From: Phycisphaerales bacterium
GTDB lineage: Bacteria; Planctomycetota; Phycisphaerae; UBA1845
DNA: 53,924 nucleotides
NCBI GenBank assembly: GCA_003597935.1
Contig: QZJT01000104.1
Location: 1-53,924 of the forward strand
Direction: 5' to 3'
This document shows positions 37,395 through 44,883 of this stretch, piece after piece. Within the stretch, counting starts at the first letter, position 1; the number at the start of each line of letters is the position of its first letter. Below the pieces are notes generated by a model, which ran no database searches, was not told where the DNA came from, and worked only from the letters and a program-made list of their open reading frames with translations. Position numbers and translations under genes: made by a program.

Positions 37395-37685
37395 ATGAAA
37401 GGCCACGCAGCACCCATCGGTTCGACTTCCGTTAGCCGCCGGCTGATGAGAACTACCCTTTACGCGCTCTTCACCAACCTCCACGCTCTGGTCACGATCC
37501 CGCTGGCGGTGGGGCTTGCGGTCCACCTGTTGTTCGACCTCGGACCGGCGGAAGCGCGGGCCGCCGATTGGACCCTCAGCCACCTGGTCGTGTGTACCGG
37601 GTGCGTGACGGGAATCATCGTGTTCGCGGGAATGGCGGTCGTCGGTCTGACGCTGAGCGTGGTCTACGGCTGGCGCGGACGGTAA
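37395..37685 (+). CDS. small two-helix membrane protein upstream of hydrogenase
   Basis: 96 residues; ATG at 37395 after GGAGAG. Two hydrophobic helices (about residues 25-45, LHALVTIPLAVGLAVHLLF, and 60-90, LVVCTGCVTGIIVFAGMAVV) end in WRGR. The ATG at 37446 is an alternative start. I do not recognise the family. It lies about 190 bases before hydB on the same strand; a role with the hydrogenase is possible but unproven. Confidence 0.55.
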   Translation: MKGHAAPIGSTSVSRRLMRTTLYALFTNLHALVTIPLAVGLAVHLLFDLGPAEARAADWTLSHLVVCTGCVTGIIVFAGMAVVGLTLSVVYGWRGR

Positions 37686-37871
37686 CGCGCGGATATTGCG
37701 CGTCGGGGTGTTTCGACGGCCCCGGAGGCCCACCGCGGTCATCGAGGGGCATCCGGCGGATCCATCGAAACGCGGGCGGACGCGGCAGCGCCGCCAGCGG
37801 GGCGGCACACCATTGGTTCGGAAATTGCCACGCGATATGACGGGCCGATCCGCATTTCGGAGCCGCCTGTC

Positions 37872-38954
37872 ATGCTCGACCGAGTCATCAGCCGTGACGA
37901 TCTGCACGCCCTGATCGACGGGCTGGCGCTCCAGCGTCGCCTGATCGGACCGGTGGTCCGAAAGGCGCCCGAATGCCGCCCGCCGTGGCGGTACTTCTAC
38001 CAGCCGGTCGACCGGGCCGAGCAGCTCGACCTGTCTTTCAGCTACTGCGTGTACAGCCCCAAGCCGTTCCTGTTCCCGCCACAGGAAACGCTCTTTCAGT
38101 TTGAGCGTGTCGATGGAGGGTTCACGGCCCGGCCTCAGCTCGCGGACCGGCCCACGGCGCTGGTGGGCGTCCATCCGTGCGACCTGAACGCCATTCAACT
38201 GCTGGATCACGTTTTCAGCGCCGCCCCGGCGGACCGCCACTATCGCGCCCGCCGCGACAACACCTTCATCGTCGGGGTGGACTGCGCCCGGCCCTGCACG
38301 GACGGCGTTTTTTGCGCCGACTTGGACTCCCACGAGGCTCACGGCGGGTTCGACGTCATGCTCTACCCGCTCGACGGGGATGCAGAGTCCGCGGGCACGA
38401 CCCCGGGCCGATACGGCGTGGTGTTCGGCAGCCGGGCAGGAGGCGAGTGGGTCCGATACGGACGTCGAGGCGAAGTCCCCACGGCCGCGGACGAACGGAC
38501 GTTCGATCGTTATCAGCGGCAGAAACGGACCGCGTTCCCTCACGCGCTGAAGACACCGGCCGATGAGCTGCCGCAGTTGCTGGAGCGCTCGTACGACTCG
38601 CTGCTGTGGGAGGCCACCGCCCGGCGGTGCTACTCGTGCGGCAGTTGCAACCTCGTCTGCCCGACCTGCTACTGCTTCGACATCAAGGACCAGACGACGC
38701 TGGGCGGCGACGGCGGGCAGCGCCGCCGGCAGTGGGACGGCTGCCAGTTGCGCGGCTTCGCTCAGGTCGCGGGCGGGCACAACTTCCGCTCCAGGCCCGC
38801 GGCTCGCCTGCGACACCGAATTTACCGCAAGGCCAAGTGGATCCGGGAGCGGACGGGCCTCCGCGGCTGCGTCGGCTGCGCGCGATGCGACCGGGCATGT
38901 ACGGCCAGGATCAATACCGTCGAGATCTACAACCAGCTCACGGAAGAGGTTTGA
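37872..38954 (+). CDS. hydB: NAD(P)-linked [NiFe] hydrogenase, beta subunit (4Fe-4S)
   Basis: 360 residues. Electron-transfer subunit of group 3b cytosolic hydrogenase (sulfhydrogenase), related to anaerobic sulfite reductase subunit A. The N-terminal part carries VGVHPCDLNAIQLLDHVF. Two ferredoxin-like clusters follow: CYSCGSCNLVCPTCYCFD (about residues 256-273) and CVGCARCDRACTARINT near the C terminus. It passes electrons between the small subunit and the flavin subunit. First of hydB-hydG-hydD-hydA, the order known from Pyrococcus hydrogenase I; 14 bases separate it from hydG. Confidence 0.88.
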   Translation: MLDRVISRDDLHALIDGLALQRRLIGPVVRKAPECRPPWRYFYQPVDRAEQLDLSFSYCVYSPKPFLFPPQETLFQFERVDGGFTARPQLADRPTALVGVHPCDLNAIQLLDHVFSAAPADRHYRARRDNTFIVGVDCARPCTDGVFCADLDSHEAHGGFDVMLYPLDGDAESAGTTPGRYGVVFGSRAGGEWVRYGRRGEVPTAADERTFDRYQRQKRTAFPHALKTPADELPQLLERSYDSLLWEATARRCYSCGSCNLVCPTCYCFDIKDQTTLGGDGGQRRRQWDGCQLRGFAQVAGGHNFRSRPAARLRHRIYRKAKWIRERTGLRGCVGCARCDRACTARINTVEIYNQLTEEV

Positions 38955-38968
38955 CCAGGGGCCCACCG

Positions 38969-39832
38969 ATGACCGTTCTCGAGGCCGCATCGCCGCCCGC
39001 GCACGCGGGCGATTCCACGTACATCCCCCTGGCCGGCATGGTCCGACGGGTCACGAAGCTGACCGCGTTGGAGCAGTTGTTCGAGATCCGCCTGCCGAAC
39101 GGACGGCCGCTTGGGCACAGCCCGGGGCAGTTCGTGCAGGTCTCGATCATGGGCGTGGGCGAATGCCCCATATCGATCGCGTCGTCGCCGACGCGGCCCG
39201 ACTCGTTCGACCTGTGCGTGCGGCGGGTAGGCGAGGTGACCGGCTTCATCCATCGGCTCCGGCCCGGCGACACCGTCGGCATCCGCGGACCGTTGGGCCA
39301 TGGCTTCGACGTCGATGAGCTGCACGGCCGGGACGTGCTGATCGTGGCCGGCGGCCTCGGTCTGGCGCCGGCGCGGTCGGTGATCCAATACATTCTCGAC
39401 GAGCGGCCGCGGTTCGGACAGTTCCACCTGCTCTACGGCGCGCGCGAGCCGGCCGAACTGCTCTTCCGCGACGACCTGACGCGCTGGCGCCAGAGCCCGG
39501 ACGTCAACTTCCACCTGACGGTGGACCGCGCCGATGAGCAGTGGCGCGGCCACACCGGCGTAGTCACGACGCTCTTCCATAGGCTGCCCAGGCTCGACCC
39601 GGACAACACGATGGTGGCGATCATCGGTCCGCCCATCATGTTCAAGTTCGTGGTGCTGGAGGTGCTGGCCCGCCGCATCCCGCAGAAGAACGTCTTCTGC
39701 TCGCTGGAGCGGCGGATGAAGTGCGGGGTGGGCAAGTGCGGCCACTGTCAGGCCAACAACGTCTACGTCTGCACCGAAGGGCCGGTGTTCCGCTACGGTC
39801 AGCTCAAGGCGCTGCGGGAGGCATTGGAATGA
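38969..39832 (+). CDS. hydG: NAD(P)-linked [NiFe] hydrogenase, gamma subunit (FAD/NAD(P)H)
   Basis: 287 residues. Ferredoxin-NADP reductase-type subunit that exchanges electrons with NAD(P)H. An FAD-binding barrel contains HSPGQFVQVSIMGVGECPIS. The nucleotide-binding part contains VAGGLGLAPARSVIQYIL (about residues 128-145). The C-terminal CGVGKCGHCQANNVYVC holds a 2Fe-2S cluster. Its stop overlaps the hydD start (ATGA). Confidence 0.9.
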   Translation: MTVLEAASPPAHAGDSTYIPLAGMVRRVTKLTALEQLFEIRLPNGRPLGHSPGQFVQVSIMGVGECPISIASSPTRPDSFDLCVRRVGEVTGFIHRLRPGDTVGIRGPLGHGFDVDELHGRDVLIVAGGLGLAPARSVIQYILDERPRFGQFHLLYGAREPAELLFRDDLTRWRQSPDVNFHLTVDRADEQWRGHTGVVTTLFHRLPRLDPDNTMVAIIGPPIMFKFVVLEVLARRIPQKNVFCSLERRMKCGVGKCGHCQANNVYVCTEGPVFRYGQLKALREALE

Positions 39833-40572
39833 AACCGAAAGTCGCCATCTTCAGCCTGACCGGCTGCGAGGGCTGCTCGCTGGCCATTCTCGAACTGGAA
39901 GACCGGCTGCTCGACATCCTGGACGCGGTCGAAGTCGTCAACTTCCGCGAGGGCATGACCGAGCGGACCTGGGACATCGACATCGGCTTCGTGGACGGCG
40001 CGGTATCGACGCCGCAGGACGAAACGGAAGTCCGGCACATCCGCGAGCACTGCACGACGCTGGTGGCCATCGGCGCCTGCGCCTGCCTCGGCGGGCTGAA
40101 TACCCTGAAAAACCACCAGCCCGAGGAGGACTATCGACGCTACGTGTATGGCGACCGGGCGGAGTGGTTTCCCACGATAACGGCCCGGCCGATCTCCAGC
40201 GTCGTGAAGGTGGACTATGAACTGCCCGGCTGCCCGATGATCAAAGAGGAGTTCCTGCGCTTCGTCACCCACGCGCTGGCCGGGCGGACGTTCACACTTC
40301 CGGATCATGCCGTCTGCGTCGAGTGCAAGAAGCGCGGGAACCTGTGTTTGTATGAGAAAGGCGAAATCTGCCTGGGACCGATGACGCGGGCGGGCTGCGA
40401 CGCCATCTGCCCCACCTACGGCTCGAAGTGCGAGGCCTGCCGCGGCATCCTGAACGAGGACGTGCTGAAAGCAGCCGGCATCAACCTGCGCGAGCAGTAC
40501 AACGTGGAGCTGGACGACGTGCTGGCCGATCTGCAGTTGTTCGGGGCATATCAGGCGAAGGCGCTTCCATAG
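39829..40572 (+). CDS. hydD: NAD(P)-linked [NiFe] hydrogenase, delta (small) subunit
   Basis: 247 residues. Small subunit with the proximal cluster: LTGCEGCSLAILELEDR (Cys13 and Cys16), then VAIGACACLGGLNTL and VDYELPGCPMIKEEF. A C-terminal ferredoxin-like segment (CVECKKRGNLCLYEKGEICL and CEACRG) carries further clusters. It pairs with the large subunit HydA. ATG at 39829 by 4-base overlap with hydG. Confidence 0.9.
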   Translation: MKPKVAIFSLTGCEGCSLAILELEDRLLDILDAVEVVNFREGMTERTWDIDIGFVDGAVSTPQDETEVRHIREHCTTLVAIGACACLGGLNTLKNHQPEEDYRRYVYGDRAEWFPTITARPISSVVKVDYELPGCPMIKEEFLRFVTHALAGRTFTLPDHAVCVECKKRGNLCLYEKGEICLGPMTRAGCDAICPTYGSKCEACRGILNEDVLKAAGINLREQYNVELDDVLADLQLFGAYQAKALP

Positions 40573-40577
40573 TGAAT

Positions 40578-40708
40578 GGGGAATAACGAATGGCGAATAA
40601 CGAATTAAGAGAGCGCCAGGAACCGCGGTCGAACGACCCATGCGTCATATTGATTGACGGGCCATGTTTCTGCATTCGTTATTCGCTATTCGCTCTTCGC
40701 TATTCCCC
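40578..40708. repeat. inverted pair of 7-bp repeats (GAATAAC family) between hydD and hydA
   Basis: Left arm GGGGAATAACGAATGGCGAA and onward (40578-40605); right arm 40674-40708 is its complement with one extra unit (GAATAGC, GAAGAGC, GAATAGC, GAATAAC). The transcript could form a long stem between the delta and alpha cistrons. Confidence 0.88.
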
Positions 40709-40723
40709 CACGGTGTCACTGCC

Positions 40724-42028
40724 ATGAAAACCGTAACCATCGACGTCAAACAGGTCACCCGAGTCGAAGGACACGGCAACATCGCGGTCAAGGTGGAGGA
40801 CGGCCGGATCACGAAGCTGGAGCTTCAGATCGTCGAAAGCCCGCGGTTCTTCGAGGCGTTTCTGCGCGGCCGGCGATGGTACGAGGCGCCGCACGTCACC
40901 TGCCGCGTCTGCGGCATCTGCAGCGTGGGGCACACGACGGCTTCGGTGAAGGCGATCGAGGCGGCCACCGGCATTCAGGTCAGCGAGCAGACGCGGATGC
41001 TCCGCCGGCTCATCCTCGACGCCGAACACCTGCAAAGCCACGTGCTGCACCTGTACTTCCTGGCGGTCCCGGACTTTCTGGGAGTAGGGTCGGTGATTCC
41101 GCTGGCCTCGACCCATCCGGACGTGGTCCGGCGGGCGCTGCGGATGAAGAAGCTGGCCAACGACCTGTGCGCCGCGGTTGGGGGGCGGCACATCCACCCG
41201 ATCGCCGAACACGTCGGCGGCTTCACCCACCTGCCCTCCCAGGACGAGCTGATCGACCTCAAGCGGCGGCTGGAAGCCTCGCGCGACGACCTGAAACTGA
41301 CGGCGGAACTCTACGCCACGCTCGACCTGCCCGACTTCCAGCGCCCCACGGAGTACATCGCCCTGCGCTGCTGCGGCAACGGCGAATACGCGCTCTACGA
41401 CGGCCGGATCGTCAGCACGCTCCAGCCGGAGCCGACCGAGGCGAGCGAGTATCGCCGGCGACTGATCGAAAGCGTGGTGAAGCACTCGGCCTCCAAGCAC
41501 GTGCGCTCACCGCACTCGGAGGCGTACATGGTCGGGGCGCTGGCCCGCTTCAACGTCAACGCCAACCGGCTGCACCCGGCCGCCCGCGACCTGGCCCGCC
41601 GTCTGGGGATGGCGCCGGTGTGCGGCAACCCGTTCCACAACAACTCCGCCCAACTGGTCGAGTGCGTCCACGTCACGGAGGACGCCATCGAGCTGATCGA
41701 CGCCCTGCTGACGCGCGGCGTGGCGGTCGAGCCGCTGGTGCGGCCCGAGCGCTTCGGGCGCGGCGTGGGCGCGGCGGAAGTGCCGCGCGGCCTGTTGATC
41801 CACGAGTATGAGCTGGACGACAAGGGCCTTATCACGGCCGCCAACCTGATCATCCCCACCGGTCAGAACCTGGCCAACATCGAGGCGGACATGCGGGCGA
41901 TGATGCCCTCCATGCTGGCCGCCGACATGAGCCGCGAGCAGATGACTCACCGGCTCGAGATGCTCGTCCGCGCCTACGATCCCTGCATCTCGTGCGCGAC
42001 CCATTTTCTGGACATCGAGTGGCAGTGA
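40724..42028 (+). CDS. hydA: NAD(P)-linked [NiFe] hydrogenase, alpha (large, catalytic) subunit
   Basis: 434 residues from MKTVTIDVKQVTRVEGHGN; an upstream in-frame ATG at 40664 lies in the repeat and is rejected. Binds the Ni-Fe centre through CRVCGICSVGHT (about residues 60-71) and DPCISCATHF near the C terminus, both complete. After the His of the second motif only FLDIEWQ remains, the short peptide removed by the maturation protease, whose gene follows 2 bases later. Sequence and operon order indicate a group 3b hydrogenase, which can make or consume H2 with NADP(H) and in some organisms reduce sulfur. Confidence 0.92.
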   Translation: MKTVTIDVKQVTRVEGHGNIAVKVEDGRITKLELQIVESPRFFEAFLRGRRWYEAPHVTCRVCGICSVGHTTASVKAIEAATGIQVSEQTRMLRRLILDAEHLQSHVLHLYFLAVPDFLGVGSVIPLASTHPDVVRRALRMKKLANDLCAAVGGRHIHPIAEHVGGFTHLPSQDELIDLKRRLEASRDDLKLTAELYATLDLPDFQRPTEYIALRCCGNGEYALYDGRIVSTLQPEPTEASEYRRRLIESVVKHSASKHVRSPHSEAYMVGALARFNVNANRLHPAARDLARRLGMAPVCGNPFHNNSAQLVECVHVTEDAIELIDALLTRGVAVEPLVRPERFGRGVGAAEVPRGLLIHEYELDDKGLITAANLIIPTGQNLANIEADMRAMMPSMLAADMSREQMTHRLEMLVRAYDPCISCATHFLDIEWQ

Positions 42029-42030
42029 CC

Positions 42031-42624
42031 ATGACGACTCCCGTTCCATTCACGGACGATCCCCTCCCCGGGCCGCAGCCCCCCCCGATCCCCGCCATTC
42101 ATGGCGGGCGGTCTTCGATGTACCCGGCGGGCGACCTGCGCCACGTGGCCAGGATCATCGGCTGCGGCCGGTGGTCGATGGGCAACGACCAGGCCGGGCT
42201 GCTGGTCGCCCGGCGCCTGCACGAACGCGGCCTCCCCGATGCCGTGATCGACCTTTCCGAGCAGCCGGCCATCGACCTGGCGGCTGAGTCCCACGCGGAG
42301 GCGGAGCTGTTGATCGTCGTGGACACCGCCCGCGCCGACGACGTTCATCCGATCGGCACGTTCGTGCGGTTCGACTACCGCGAAGGACCGCGCCTGCTCG
42401 ATGCCGTCCAACGACTCGACAGCCACAGCCTCGGCGTGGCGGCCGGGCTGGAACTGGCCGAACGGCTGGGCATGCTCCCGCCGCAGGTGTGGATATACGT
42501 CCTGTTCTGCGGGGCGTTCGAACGCCGGCTCACCCTCGATGCTGCCCTCGACGAGTGCGTCGCCGCCGTGGCCGCCGCCATTGAGCGCGACCTCGTGGCC
42601 TGGCGTGCCAGGCGCCGGAACTGA
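42031..42624 (+). CDS. hydrogenase maturation protease (peptidase M52)
   Basis: 197 residues. Removes the C-terminal peptide of the large subunit after nickel insertion. The core reads IIGCGRWSMGNDQAGLLVAR, matching the G-N-x-x-x-x-D-D-G pattern of HycI/HyaD proteases with a partial change, and the family Asp occurs in VVDTARADDVHP and the metal-site His in LDSHSLGVAAGLELAE. An N-terminal proline-rich extension of about 40 residues (FTDDPLPGPQPPPIPAIHGG) is unusual. Position directly after hydA supports the call. No hyp genes are in the window. Confidence 0.8.
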   Translation: MTTPVPFTDDPLPGPQPPPIPAIHGGRSSMYPAGDLRHVARIIGCGRWSMGNDQAGLLVARRLHERGLPDAVIDLSEQPAIDLAAESHAEAELLIVVDTARADDVHPIGTFVRFDYREGPRLLDAVQRLDSHSLGVAAGLELAERLGMLPPQVWIYVLFCGAFERRLTLDAALDECVAAVAAAIERDLVAWRARRRN

Positions 42625-42725
42625 GTCGCCGGCGGCGCTGGCGATCCCTGCCGCATGGTTCGTTTGCTTGACGCCTTCACGCCTTGCTTCCCGGCGATCC
42701 CGGTTGCGATGCCGGCGGCGCCGGC

Positions 42726-44456
42726 TCACGTCACCCGAAGGAAGACGGTCTTCGCGAAGTCCGGGTCGCTGGCGAAGTCGGGCGGCAGCGGCGGTTCGGC
42801 CAGCACCTTCGCGCGGCGCTCCAGGCCGGCCCGCACTGCGGCCTGCAGGGCGCTACGGGTCATCTGCCGGCAGTTGGTCGAGACCATCAGAATGCCGCCG
42901 CCCTCCAGCAGGCGGGACGCTTCCGCCACCAACGCAGGCAGGTCGCGCTGAACGTTGAACGTCCGACGCGGCCGCTTCAGGCGGGCGAACGTCGGCGGGT
43001 CCAGGATGACGAAGTCGAACGTGCGCCCCTGCCGCTGCGCCCGCTTGAAATAGTCGAACGCCTCCGACGCGACGAACGTGTGCTCATCCAGCGCCAAGCC
43101 GTTGCGACGGAAATGCTCCTTGCCCCGTTCCAGGTGGGTCCGCGACAGATCGACGCTGACCGTCCGGGCCGCCCCCCCCAGCGCCGCGGCGACCGAGAAG
43201 CCGCAGGTGTACGCGAAGAGGTTGAGCACCCGCCGTCCGTCGGCCAGGTCGCGCACCCGCGCCCGGTTGTCGCGATGGTCCAGGAAGAGCCCGGTCGAGT
43301 AGCCGTCATAGGGGCGGACGACGAACGTCACGCCGCGCTCGCGGATCTCGATCTCGGCCGGCGCCGGCGTCCCCAGCATGGGCTGCGGATCGGACAACTC
43401 CGCCTCGATTCGCGGATCGGGCGAGGCCCGGTCCTTCGGGAACCGCTTGCGATACACCGCTGAGGCGCCGAACCAGTCCCTGAAGAACCCGCTGACACGA
43501 CGCACCTCCGCGGCGCTGAGCGTACAGTGATCCTCCAGCACCTGCACGATCAGCACGTGATCCAGCCGCTCGACGACCAGCCCGGGCACGCCGTCCGCCG
43601 CCCCGTTCAGCAGGCGCACCGCATTCGTCGATTCGTCTTGCAGGCACTCCAGCCGCGCCGCCAGCGCCGCCACCAGCCGGCGCTGCAACGGATCGTCGCC
43701 CTCCGCCGTCTCTTGGAAACCGATCGCGGGAGGCGCGCTGATGGTCAGCTTTCGCCCCAAGGCCGGGTGATGGAACGCGAACCGGGACAGGTGCGTACAG
43801 GACTGCGTGACGGACTGGTCGCGGCCCGGGCGGCCGCCCATCGTGTCGCCGAAGACGTGCAGCCCGGCCGCCCGCAGCATGGCCCGCAGCTCGTGCGTCG
43901 ATCGCGCGTTGGTGTCGCACCTTATGTGCAACCGGTCGCCGCCGCGGTGCAGAACGCGCAGGTCGGCGATGGTCGGGCGTTCCTCGATGCCCTCCCCGGT
44001 TGGCTCCCGCGCCTCAGGGTGCGGCTTGCCGGCCGGCCTGCGATTCCGCTTCGGGCCGGTCCCGGCCGGCGCCGATCCCGCCGGGCGAAGCTCAAGCCTC
44101 TGGCCGCGCAGCGACCCCTTCGCCACCAGTTCATAGACCTGCTGAATGCGCCCCCGGCGAAGCCCCGCGCGCACGTGACGCAACAGGGCGTCATCGCGAA
44201 CGAGGACGAGCACGCCGGAGTCGTACCGGCTCAACCGGTTGGCGGGGACCAGGGCGTCATCCGCCAGGCCGCGCTGCCGGGCCAGCAGCTCGGCCGCGCC
44301 CGGTCCACCGCCGGGCAGCACGCCGCTGTCGATGCCGGGCGGTTTGCACACCGCGATCATCCGGTCATCTTCGTGCAGGGTGGGCAGAAGTCTGCGAAGC
44401 GGGTCCAGCACGGGTCCGATACTCGAGGCCCATCCGCCGGCCGGTCGGTCGCTCAT
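42726..44456 (-). CDS. RluA-like domain fused to RlmI-like rRNA methyltransferase
   Basis: 576 residues. Residues about 20-235 have the RluA pseudouridine synthase fold: LHEDDRMIAVCKPPGID, NRLSRYDSGVLVLV, STHELRAMLRAAGLHVFGDT, LSRFAFHHPALGRKLTISAP. In active enzymes the motif is HRLDxxTSG; here the catalytic Asp aligns with Ser76 and the His with Asn73, so isomerisation is probably lost. Residues about 255-576 are an RlmI-type SAM methyltransferase: NAVRLLNGAADGVPGLVVER, YSTGLFLDHRDNR, VLNLFAYTCGFSVAAA (SAM loop), DFVILDPPTFAR (catalytic NPP-like DPP), STNCRQM. It probably methylates 23S rRNA cytosine, using the N-terminal half to bind RNA; that is inference. Convergent with the hydrogenase protease gene. 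Confidence 0.85.
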   Translation of the reverse strand: MSDRPAGGWASSIGPVLDPLRRLLPTLHEDDRMIAVCKPPGIDSGVLPGGGPGAAELLARQRGLADDALVPANRLSRYDSGVLVLVRDDALLRHVRAGLRRGRIQQVYELVAKGSLRGQRLELRPAGSAPAGTGPKRNRRPAGKPHPEAREPTGEGIEERPTIADLRVLHRGGDRLHIRCDTNARSTHELRAMLRAAGLHVFGDTMGGRPGRDQSVTQSCTHLSRFAFHHPALGRKLTISAPPAIGFQETAEGDDPLQRRLVAALAARLECLQDESTNAVRLLNGAADGVPGLVVERLDHVLIVQVLEDHCTLSAAEVRRVSGFFRDWFGASAVYRKRFPKDRASPDPRIEAELSDPQPMLGTPAPAEIEIRERGVTFVVRPYDGYSTGLFLDHRDNRARVRDLADGRRVLNLFAYTCGFSVAAALGGAARTVSVDLSRTHLERGKEHFRRNGLALDEHTFVASEAFDYFKRAQRQGRTFDFVILDPPTFARLKRPRRTFNVQRDLPALVAEASRLLEGGGILMVSTNCRQMTRSALQAAVRAGLERRAKVLAEPPLPPDFASDPDFAKTVFLRVT

Positions 44457-44883
44457 CGACCCGTCGCTGCCCCCGGCGGCCCGAACCCCCCATCATATCC
44501 GCCACAGCCGTCGTTGCGAATCGCGCGTCCGTTCCCCAGCGTTTACGGGTGCGTGACAGGAACGGCGGCTTCTTTGATCGAGCCGCGTGGCTTCAGCCCG
44601 CGCGGAGCCACCCAGCGAGCAAGGTCTCAACCCGGGGGAACCCACTCTCCCCTGCCGCCAGGCTGGAGCCAGGCGGTCCTGGGGGCGCCCGCCGATTCCG
44701 TCACGCGGCCGACGCCCTGCCGAGCGTGCTGCGCTTGAAAGGGCGCTCGGACCCGGCTAAAAACAGGGTATTCGGTGACCAGCCCCGCGAGGTCCATCAG
44801 CGATACCGGCGACGGATGGGGGGTCCGATCGTCCGGCGTACTCGGTTTGCCCGCAACCCCGAACGCAGCACGGAGTCTGTGGC
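44457..44883. other. divergent intergenic region with long dispersed-element copy
   Basis: About 430 bases without a gene. It holds the extended element at 44547-44607 and a second segment, GCCCGCCGATTCCGTCACGC (44689-44708), that also occurs beside the 18116 copy. No promoter could be placed. Confidence 0.5.
44547..44607. repeat. dispersed palindromic element, copy 8 (extended form)
   Basis: GGGTGCGTGACAGGAACGGC, GGCTTCTTTGATCGAGCCGC, then GTGGCTTCAGCCCGCGCGGA. Matches the complement of 18116-18176 over about 60 bases. Confidence 0.82.

Noticed and set aside
37872..38954. Call of hydB as anaerobic sulfite reductase subunit A
   Set aside because: The two are related, but the neighbouring [NiFe] large and small subunits show this is the hydrogenase beta subunit.
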